Under the pieces are notes generated by a model, which searched no databases, had not been told where the DNA came from, and saw only the letters and a list, made by a program, of their open reading frames with translations. A stretch of DNA of 64,000 bases from Corynebacterium sp. HMSC078H07. Lineage in GTDB: Bacteria > Actinomycetota > Actinomycetes > Mycobacteriales > Mycobacteriaceae. Shown one piece after another: positions 9,762-18,800 of the stretch. Position numbers and translations under genes: made by a program. The stretch covers positions 56,321 through 120,320 of the forward strand of contig NZ_KV810437.1 in NCBI RefSeq assembly GCF_001812805.1. Reading direction: 5' to 3'. Every line of letters starts with the position of its first letter. Position 1 is the first letter of the stretch.

Positions 9762-9767
9762 TATACT
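9762..9767 (+). promoter_or_regulatory. -10 box of the second acyl-CoA ligase gene
   Basis: TATACT at 9762-9767, 43 nt upstream of the ATG at 9811; the same hexamer is used by the first fadD. An AAGGAG Shine-Dalgarno sits at about 9796. Confidence 0.55.
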
Positions 9768-9810
9768 GTTCCACACATAACATATTTGACCACCTAAGGA
9801 GTTCTCGCTC

Positions 9811-11544
9811 ATGACCGAAGCCCCTGTGAAAGCGCCCTCTGCCTACGAGACCAAGGCATGGCTGCAGTACTACCCCGAGTGGACCAAACCCCACTTGGAC
9901 TACGGCGACAAGACTCTCTTGGACTCCTACCAAGAAACCGTCGAGGCCTACGGAGATAGGCCAGCCACCTGGTTCTTCGGCAGCCAGATGACGTACCGCG
10001 AGCTCGATACCCACGTGCGCGCCGCCGCCGCAGGATTAAAGGCCTTCGGAATCCGCCCCGGTGACCGCGTAGCAGTCGCCCTTCCAAATTGTCCTCAGCA
10101 CGTGGCGGTGTTCTACGCCATCCTGAAGCTGGGAGCGACCGTCGTGGAGCACAACCCGCTCTACACCGCCCCGGAGCTGGAGCCGCTCTTCAACGACCAC
10201 GCCGCGCGCGTGGCGGTGGTCTGGGACAAGGCGAGCCCAACGTTCGAGAAGCTGCGTGACTCTACCCCGCTGGAAACCATCGTCACGGTCAACATGATTG
10301 AGGCGATGCCGCGCCGCAAGCAAGCGCTCCTACGTTTGCCCATCCCCTTTATTAAGGACAAGCGCGAAGAACTCTCCGTCCCAGCCCCCAACACCGTGCC
10401 ATGGAGCGCCCTCACTGGCCGTGCCATCGGCGGCCACGGTCATAAGCTGACAGACGCGAAGGTCGACCATAACGACACTGCACTCATTCTCTACACCTCC
10501 GGCACCACGGGAACCCCGAAGGGCGCGGAGCTGAGCCACTCCAACCTCTACTGCAACATGAAGATGGCGGAGTCCTGGGTTCCGAAACTTGGAGAAAAGG
10601 CCGAACGAATGCTGGCGGCCCTGCCCCTCTTCCATGTGTACGGCCTCACCCTTATCGCGGCACTCGGCGTGCACATCGGTGGCGAGCTGGTTTTGGCGCC
10701 AGCCCCGAAGATTCCGCTCCTGCTGGACATCATGAAGAAGCGCCGCCCCACCTGGATGCCGGGCGTGCCCACCATTTATGCCAAGGTTATGGAGGCAGCC
10801 AAGGAACAAGGCATTGACCTGCACGGCATTGAAAACAGTCTTTCCGGCGCGGCCGCCTTGCCGCCGGAAATCGTCGAGGAATGGGAAGCCCTCACCGGCG
10901 GTCTTCTTGTGGAAGGCTACGGCCTGACGGAGACCTCCCCCATCGTTACGGTGAACCCGCTCAACAAGAACCGCCGCCCGGGGTATATCGGTATTCCTTT
11001 CCCGGATACCGAGGTACGCATTGGCAACCCAGATAACCTCGACGAGACCCAGCCGGACGGCACCGCGGGCGAGCTCCTCGTGCGCGGCCCCCAGGTATTC
11101 AAGGGTTATTTCAATATGCCGGAGGCCACCGAGAACGCCTTCCACAATGGCTGGTACCGCACGGGTGACATGGCGATTATGGAGTCAGATGGCTTCATCA
11201 AGATTGTCTCCCGCATCAAGGAGATGATCATTACAGGCGGCTTCAACATCTACCCGGCGGAGGTCGAAGACGTCATTCGCCAGCACCCAGACGTGACCAA
11301 CGTGGCTGTAGTGGGCTTGCCCCGTGACGATGGTTCTGAGGACGTCGTGGGATGCATTGTGCTTAACGACGGCGCCGTGCTCGACCCCGAAGGCCTCAAG
11401 GACTACTGCCGTGAGCGCCTTACCCGCTACAAGGTTCCGCGCAGGTTCTATCACTTCGAGCACCTCGCGTCGGACCAGCTGGGCAAGGTCCGCCGCCGCG
11501 AAGTGCAGAAGGAACTCTTGAAGCTCATCAAAGAGCACGCCTAG
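9811..11544 (+). CDS. Long-chain fatty acid-CoA ligase (FadD), copy 2
   Basis: A 577-aa adenylating enzyme of the same subfamily as copy 1. It shows [19 protein letters not shown] near residue 227, EGYGLTETSPIV, GWYRTGDMAIMESDGFIK and SRIKEMIITGGFNIYPAEVED, with the terminal LGKVRRREVQKELL containing the catalytic lysine segment. A clear AAGGAG site precedes the ATG. Tandem retention of two ligases suggests different chain-length preference or regulation. A palindromic RamB-like box lies in its promoter, suggesting carbon-source control. Confidence 0.93.
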   Translation: MTEAPVKAPSAYETKAWLQYYPEWTKPHLDYGDKTLLDSYQETVEAYGDRPATWFFGSQMTYRELDTHVRAAAAGLKAFGIRPGDRVAVALPNCPQHVAVFYAILKLGATVVEHNPLYTAPELEPLFNDHAARVAVVWDKASPTFEKLRDSTPLETIVTVNMIEAMPRRKQALLRLPIPFIKDKREELSVPAPNTVPWSALTGRAIGGHGHKLTDAKVDHNDTALILYTSGTTGTPKGAELSHSNLYCNMKMAESWVPKLGEKAERMLAALPLFHVYGLTLIAALGVHIGGELVLAPAPKIPLLLDIMKKRRPTWMPGVPTIYAKVMEAAKEQGIDLHGIENSLSGAAALPPEIVEEWEALTGGLLVEGYGLTETSPIVTVNPLNKNRRPGYIGIPFPDTEVRIGNPDNLDETQPDGTAGELLVRGPQVFKGYFNMPEATENAFHNGWYRTGDMAIMESDGFIKIVSRIKEMIITGGFNIYPAEVEDVIRQHPDVTNVAVVGLPRDDGSEDVVGCIVLNDGAVLDPEGLKDYCRERLTRYKVPRRFYHFEHLASDQLGKVRRREVQKELLKLIKEHA

Positions 11545-11546
11545 GC

Positions 11547-12536
11547 TTAAGCAGCACGTTCGGCATAGCTCATGAAGCGGCTGGGGTTGAACGTTGAGTA
11601 GAACTCCTCCCCGGCCCAGATCAGCTGGCTCACCAGAGTACTCAACTGGTGATCCAGCTGCGCGTCCGTGTAGCCCCATCCAGTGGGGATGCGGGCCGTG
11701 GTGACAAGGACTAGGTCCTCGTCGGCACCTCGACGTACAGTCTCAATGCGCGCGGAGTACGCATACTGGACATCATTCTTGAATTCCGCCCAGCGCACGA
11801 GGGCATCAAGGTCACAGAGGCACCGCCCTGACGGGGTCACGAGGCTTAGTTCGATATCGTCGGAGCCGTCGCATGCCGCCTGCACGGTAATCGTGTGGTC
11901 TTTAATCGTGATGCCCACCGTGCCGTTGCCGTGGTTCACAACGTGAACTGGGTGCTCCATCGAGACGAGGCGCGTTGCGCGTTGGTGCACGCGCCACATA
12001 CCGACTGCTGATACCTCGTACACCTCACTGAAATAGTGTGGAGTCACGTGCTTGAGCCCAGCACCCCGCATAGGTTCGGAGGGTTCCTCCGGAAAGTGCT
12101 CATCGAAGCGCGCAAAGACCGCTGAGAGGGACTTCGCGTATCCAGAAATGATGCTCTTGAGCTGCGAATTCGTTGCTGTCGACGGCAGGTAAGGCGGTGC
12201 ATAAACGCGCAGATGTGAGTGAGCTATGGAGCTTCCACAAGGCTCTGCGACGAGACTGCCGGAGATACCTCCACCGTTAAAATCGTTGACGTCCATACGC
12301 AAGGGCTGCCGGTCTGGATCGAAGCACACCGCGCCACCCCAATAGCCAAGAATGGAGAGGCCTCCCAACTCGTCGTTGACGCCAACACTCATGAGTCCGC
12401 CCGGGATCCGGATGGTAGGCAGGCCCATGGAGTTGTTTTCCAGCGTGCCGGCTAGCTTCTCCATGGCCTTCTTTACGCGCCTAGTGCTGAGTGCTGCTGG
12501 GGTTTTGGCTGGTTTATGAGATGCGGTTTGAGACAT
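11547..12536 (-). CDS. Tandem YbjN-like protein, unknown function
   Basis: A 329-aa cytoplasmic protein without signal or membrane segment. The N-terminal half (about 20-150) and C-terminal half (about 165-325) each look like a YbjN/type III chaperone-like domain; the C-terminal half has the typical LDALVRWAEFKNDVQYAYSA block followed by GWGYTDAQLDHQLSTLVSQL and a final helix. Function is unknown. It converges on the second fadD with only 2 nt between stops and diverges from FAS-I. Confidence 0.7.
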   Translation of the reverse strand: MSQTASHKPAKTPAALSTRRVKKAMEKLAGTLENNSMGLPTIRIPGGLMSVGVNDELGGLSILGYWGGAVCFDPDRQPLRMDVNDFNGGGISGSLVAEPCGSSIAHSHLRVYAPPYLPSTATNSQLKSIISGYAKSLSAVFARFDEHFPEEPSEPMRGAGLKHVTPHYFSEVYEVSAVGMWRVHQRATRLVSMEHPVHVVNHGNGTVGITIKDHTITVQAACDGSDDIELSLVTPSGRCLCDLDALVRWAEFKNDVQYAYSARIETVRRGADEDLVLVTTARIPTGWGYTDAQLDHQLSTLVSQLIWAGEEFYSTFNPSRFMSYAERAA

Positions 12537-12851
12537 TGTCCCCCCCTAGAAATTTGTGTGTTACCTACATACTGAGCGAGCTGGTCGTGAGGTCCCCACA
12601 CACGTCACTCTCCCCCGAGCTGCTGCAGTGCCGCCAAGAATACAAAAGGTTGAGCACCTTCGCTCGCCGAGAAGCAGGCGAGTACCCCCACCCGAGAATC
12701 AAACGTGAGAAAAACCTCACATTTTGCGCGCGGGAGGCCCTCTATTAATCGAGCTTCGACTACGGTGGCGTCATCATGATTAGTTATGTTGGGCAAACTA
12801 ATGCTCTTCAACTAGTCAGAGACCTATCCCCGACCAGCACAAAGAGGAAAA
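12537..12851. other. Divergent intergenic region upstream of FAS-I
   Basis: A 315-nt interval without a convincing gene. It holds two small hairpins (CTCGCC/GGCGAG near 12662-12685 and GTGAG/CTCAC near 12709-12723) and a -10-like TATTAA near 12744. A GAGG Shine-Dalgarno precedes the FAS-I ATG. The hairpin pair upstream of the -10 is where a FasR-type repressor could act, but I see no certain operator. Confidence 0.5.
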
Positions 12852-15800
12852 ATGCCTGTAACTCCGCTGCATTCTATGCCCCGCCCAGCCGTCCTTTTCG
12901 CGGGTCAGGGCTCTGAATGGCAAAGCTTCATCGCCGCCGCCACGCACACTCCAGCCACTGCCCAGCGCCTGCAGGAGGTTCTCGCCCAGGCTCGCCTGCT
13001 CATCGCCCCGGTAGCCCGCTCGGTAGCCTCCACATGTCCCGGTGCGGTGGAACGTGTGGAGCAACTCATCGGCGGGGAGGCAGAACGCGAGCCCGGCGAT
13101 GTACTCCCAGCCGTCTCCATCCCGGGCATCGTGCTGGGACAAATTGCGGCCATCGAGCAACTCCGGGACCTGGGTGTCTCGCTCGACCTGACCGCGGGGC
13201 ACTCGCAGGGAAGCTTGGGGGAGATGGCCGTCGATAAGCCAGCGGAAGCCCTAGCCCTTGCCCTCCTCATGGGCACGGCCGCGACGGCGGTAAACGGTAC
13301 CGATCCCCGCTCGCAGATGCTGTCGGTGCGTGGGCTAGAGCGCGACTTCGTCGTCGAGCGCCTGCACGGAACAGCGGACATCGCTGTGGTGAATGGGCGG
13401 CGCCACCTCGTGCTATCAGGCAGTCCAGAAGACCTTGCGGCAACGCGCGCGGCGATTGAAGGCGCCGCTGCGCAGCACAACGTCGCTCTAGAGGAGCGCA
13501 CTATCGGTGGTGACGAGCTTGAAGCACGTTTCGACGAGCTGCCCGTAGCTCTGCCTTTCCATAACCCGGTGCTCGCCATGGCCGCTGAACGCACCGTGGC
13601 GTTGGCGCAGAAATGCGGTTTGGATGAACAAGCCGCTCGCGAGCACGCAGAGGCCATCCTCGTGGCCGAGCACACGTGGCCCGAGACGCTGAAAGCGCTG
13701 GACGCTACTCACCTTATCGTCCTCGACCGCGCTCTGACGTCCATCACGCGCCGCGCGGTGGAGGGCACCGGGGTTGTCGTCGTGGAGGCCGCCACCCCAC
13801 AGGCCATCGACTCTCTCACCACGCCCGGCACCGAACTGTCCACTGCACTGAACTACGCCGACTTTGCACCACGCATCCTTGAGCTTCCTGGCGGGCGCAC
13901 CGTTACACAGACGCGCTTTTCGGATCTCACGGGCCTCTCCCCCATCATGCTGGGTGGCATGACTCCGACCTCCGCTGACGGTGAGATCGTGGCCGCGGCG
14001 GCAAACTCCGGACACTGGACGGAGATGGCCGGCGGCGGTATGTACTCCGAAGAGGTCTTCCGTGCCCACCTCGCAGTCATGGAAAAGCACTTGCACCCGG
14101 GCCGCACTGCCCAGTTCAACACCATGTTCTTCGATCGCTTCCTGTGGAACCTGCAGTTTGGTCAGGCGCGCCTCGTGCCCAAGGCCCGTGCGGCCGGCGC
14201 GCCTTTCAACGGGGTGTGCATCTCCGCCGGTATCCCCGAGGTAGAGGAAGCCGGCGAGCTCCTCGCCCGCCTGCACGAGGACGGCTTCCCCTACATTTCC
14301 TTCAAGCCCGGCACCGCCAAGCAGATCCGAGACGTGCTGGCCATCGCCGCTGCCTACCCGGAGGATCAGATCATCATGCAGGTCGAGGACGGGCATGCTG
14401 GCGGTCACCACTCCTGGGTAAACCTCGATGACATGCTGCTGGAGACCTACGCTGAGATTCGTGCTCACAGCAACGTCTACCTTGCCGTGGGCGGCGGCAT
14501 CGCCACACCGGAGCGCGCCACGGAGTACCTCACCGGCGCGTGGGCGAAGAAGCATGGCCTGCCTGCTATGCCTGTCGACGCCGTCTTCCTCGGCACCGTC
14601 GCCATGGCCACCAAGGAGGCCAAAGCTACCGACTCCGTCAAGGAACTACTGGTCAACACTCCGGGTATCAGCCCAGAAGACAACGGCGGATGGGTAGGCC
14701 GTGGCCGCGGCGCGCACGGCGTGGCATCATCGCAGTCCCACCTGCTGGCAGACATCCACGACCTGGACAATTCCTTCGCTGCAGCCTCACGCCTCATTAC
14801 CTCCCTCAGTATCGAGGAGTACCCGGCACACCGCCAGGAGATCATCGGTGCTCTAGCCAAGACCTGCAAGCCCTACTTCGGCGACGTGGAATCCATGACC
14901 TACGCCGCGTGGCTCGAGCGTTTTGTGGAGCTGGCCCACCCGTTCGTGGATCCGAGCTGGGATGACCGTTTCCTCGATCTCCTCCACCGCGTCGAGGCCC
15001 GCCTGAATCCGGCTGACCACGGCCAGATTGAAACCCTCTTCCCCACTGTGGAAGCTGTGCACGATGCCCCGCAGGCCGTCGCGAAGCTGCTGGCTGAATA
15101 TCCCGCTGCACGTACCACCGAGGTCTCCGCGCGCGATGCCGCCTGGTGGATTTCGCTGCACTACAAGCACGTCAAGCCCATGCCGTGGGTACCTGCCATC
15201 GATGGTGACCTGAAGTCCTGGTTTGGCAAAGATACCCTGTGGCAGGCCCAGGATGAGCGCTACACTGCCGACCAGGTGCGCATCATCCCAGGTCCAGTGG
15301 CCGTGGCCGGCATTACCGCGAAGAACGAGCCGGTGGCAGACCTGCTTGCCCGCTTCGAGCAGGCCACCACGGATGCGCTGCTGGAGCAGGGTTCGACACC
15401 GCAGAAGGCCTTCTCCCGCCTGAACTCCGCTGCCGATGAGGCCGAGTTCCTGCGCACCGCGCCTACCCTGCTGTGGCATGGCCACCTGATGGCGAACCCG
15501 GCGCATGAGATGGATGAGAATGCCTTCGACCTGCGCCAGGATGCGGACGGCAAGTGGGAAATTGTCATCACCGCTGATTCTTACTGGGATGATCTCCCTG
15601 AAGAGCAGCGTCCCTTCTGCGTTCGCGAGGTCACCGTTCCTGTAGACCTGCCGGAGGACGTGGCCACGGGCGGCTCCCCGGTGGTCTCCGAGGAGCGCCT
15701 GCCAGGCTCCGTCTTTGCTCTCCTGGAGGGCCTGGCCGGTGTGGGCTCCACGGCCGAACAGGGCGATGAGATCACGGAAATGCCCACGGTGGAGTCGGGC

Positions 15801-18800
15801 TACTCCTTCCACTTCCCGGCCTCTTTGCTGTCCGCACACAGCGCGGTGACCTGTGGCGATTCCTCCGTTGAAAAGGCCGGCACCCCGGATGTTTTGGTCG
15901 GCCCGTGCTGGCCGGCCATCTACGCCGCGCTCGGCTCCGGCCGCCTGGAGGACGGTTACCCGGTCATCGAAGGCCTGCTCAACGCGGTGCACCTGGACCA
16001 CGTCATCGACGTGCGGGTGCCGCTGGAGCAGCTTGCCGACGGCCGCCAGATCGACGTCACCTCTTCCTGCACCGCCGTGGAGGAATCTGCTTCTGGGCGC
16101 ATCGTCACGGTCGAGCTCGAGCTCACGGATCACGCGTCCGGTGACATCGTGGCCACGCAGATGCACCGCTTTGCCATCCGCGGCCGCGCTACCGGAACCG
16201 CAGCGCCGAAGCCCGCTCCAGAGTGGGGCGGCGGAAAGTCCGCCACCAAGGTGGTGCCGACGCCACGCTCCTTTATCGACCGCGCCACCGTCACCGCCCC
16301 GCAGGATATGACGCCATTCGCGCTGGTCTCCGGCGACTATAACCCGATTCACACGTCCTATAACGCGGCCCAGCTGGTCAACCTTCAAGCACCGCTGGTG
16401 CACGGCATGTGGCTCTCCGCTGCGGCGCAGCACGTAGCCGGGCGCCACGGCCGCGTAGTGGGCTGGACCTACTCCATGTACGGCATGGTGCAGCTGGGTG
16501 ATGACATCGAGATCACCGTCGAGCGCGTCGGCCGCAAGGGCATCCACCAGGCACTCGAAGTCACCTGCCGCATCGACGGCGACGTAGTCTCCCGCGGCCA
16601 AGCCTTGCTCGCCGCGCCGACCACGGCCTACGTCTACCCCGGCCAGGGCATCCAGGCAGAGGGCATGGGCCAGGGTGACCGCCAAGCTTCCCCGGCGGCA
16701 CGCGAGGCCTGGCGCCGCGCCGACGCGCATACCCGCGCGAACCTGGGCTTTAGCATCCAGAAGATCATCGATGAGAACCCCACGGAACTCTCCGTGCGCG
16801 GCACCACCTTCCGCCATCCGCAGGGCGTGCTGCACCTGACCCAATTCACGCAGGTAGCCCTGGCCGTCGTGGCCTATGCCCAAACCGAACGCCTGCGCGC
16901 TGACGACGCCCTGGCGCCCACCTCCTACTTCGCCGGCCACTCACTGGGCGAATACACCGCCCTTGCCTCGCTGGCGAACATCTTCGACCTCGAGGGTGTT
17001 ATTGACATCGTCTATTCCCGCGGTTCCGCCATGGGCAGCCTGGTGCCGCGCGATGCTGAAGGAAATTCCGAGTACGCCATGGCCGCACTGCGCCCGAACA
17101 TGGCGGGTATTGATGCCGACAACGTCGACGCCTGGGTGGCTGAGGTCGCCGAGGCCACCGGCGAGTTCTTGGAGATTGTCAACTACAACATCCGCGGCCA
17201 GCAATACTCCATCGCCGGCACGAAGAAGGGACTCAAGGCCCTGGTAGACAAGGCCAATGCCGTCACCCCGCGCGCGGCCGTCATGGTCCCGGGCATTGAC
17301 GTGCCTTTCCACTCCCGCGTGTTGCGCGAAGGCGTGCCGGCCTTTGCAGAGAAGCTCGACGAGCTGCTTCCGGCACAGCTGGACCTCGATGCCCTGGTGG
17401 GCCGCTACATCCCGAACCTCGTGGCCCGACCCTTCGAGCTCACCCAGGACTTCGTCGACGCCGTGGCACCGCTGGCGCCGTCCGGAAAGCTGGACGGGCT
17501 CAATGCTGCGGACATGGACGACAACGAGCTCGCCCGCCTGCTCCTCATTGAGCTACTGTCCTGGCAGTTCGCCTCACCTGTGCGCTGGATTGAAACCCAG
17601 GAGTTCCTCTTTGGCAAGGTCGAGCAGATCATCGAGGTGGGCTTGGCGTCCTCGCCCACGCTCACCAATTTGGCCGAGCGCTCGCTTAAGGTTGCCGGCA
17701 TCCCGGAGGGCACCATCCGCGTGCTCAACGTGGAGCGCGACCAGGAGCAGGTCATGCTTGCCGACGTCTCCGAGGCCCCCACCCCAGAACCCGTTGCGGA
17801 ATCCGTCGCCGAGGAAGCACCGCAGGCAGACGACGTTCCGGCTCCGGCTGCACCAACTCCGGCGCCAACTCCTGCACCTGCGGCCCCGGGCGTCGCGTCT
17901 GGCGACGCCCCCGAACTGCGCTTCGGCGCGGCGGAGGCCATCATGGTGCTCTTCGCCTTCCAGAACAAGATCCGCGTGGACCAGATTATGGACTCCGATA
18001 CCGTGGAGGAGCTCACCAACGGCGTATCCTCGCGCCGCAACCAGCTGCTCATGGACATGTCGGCGGAACTGGGCGTGCCCGCCATCGATGGTGCTGCTGA
18101 TGCCGACGTAGCCACGCTGCGCGAGAAGGTGTCCACTGCGGCACCGGGCTATGCCGCTTTCGGCCCGGTGCTCGGTGAGGCCGTCGGAGCACGCCTGCGC
18201 CAGCTCTTTGGTGCAGCGGGCCTCAAGCCCACCGCCGTGGCTGAGTACGTCACCGGAACCTGGGGACTGCCCGAATCCTGGATTGCCCACATCGAAGCGG
18301 AAATCCTCCTCGGCTCCCGCGAGGAAGACTCGGTGCGCGGCGGCTCGCTGAGCACCGTGCCGGCGAGTGCCACCTCCAAGTCTGCAGCGCACGAGCTGAT
18401 CGACACCGCCGTCCAGGCCGTCGCCGCTGCCCACGGCGCTACTGTCTCCAAGGGCGCAGCCGCCGGTGGTGCCGGGGGCGGTGCCGTGGTCGACTCTGCT
18501 GCCTTGGATGCTTTCGCCGAGACCGTCACCGGTGAGAACGGTGTCTTGGCCACAGCTGCCCGCCAGGTTCTCTCCCAGCTCGGGCTGGACTCCAAGCCGG
18601 AACTCGTCGAAGCGCCTGATACCACCGTCATCGATGCCGTCGAGGCAGAGCTCGGCTCTGGGTGGCTTAAGTCTGTAGCTCCGTCGTTTGACTCGACGAA
18701 GGCCGTGCTTTTCGACGACTCCTGGGCCATCGCCCGCGAGCGCCTTGCCCGCGTGGCACTGGGCCAGGCCGAGTATTCAGTTGAGAGCTTCCGCGGTACT

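Noticed and set aside
12605..12811. 68-codon minus-strand frame upstream of FAS-I
   Set aside because: TTG start without Shine-Dalgarno, and it covers the FAS-I promoter.
14853..16940. Long minus-strand open frame (695 codons) inside FAS-I
   Set aside because: Antisense shadow of a GC-rich coding region; no family resemblance, and FAS-I domains on the plus strand cover it fully.
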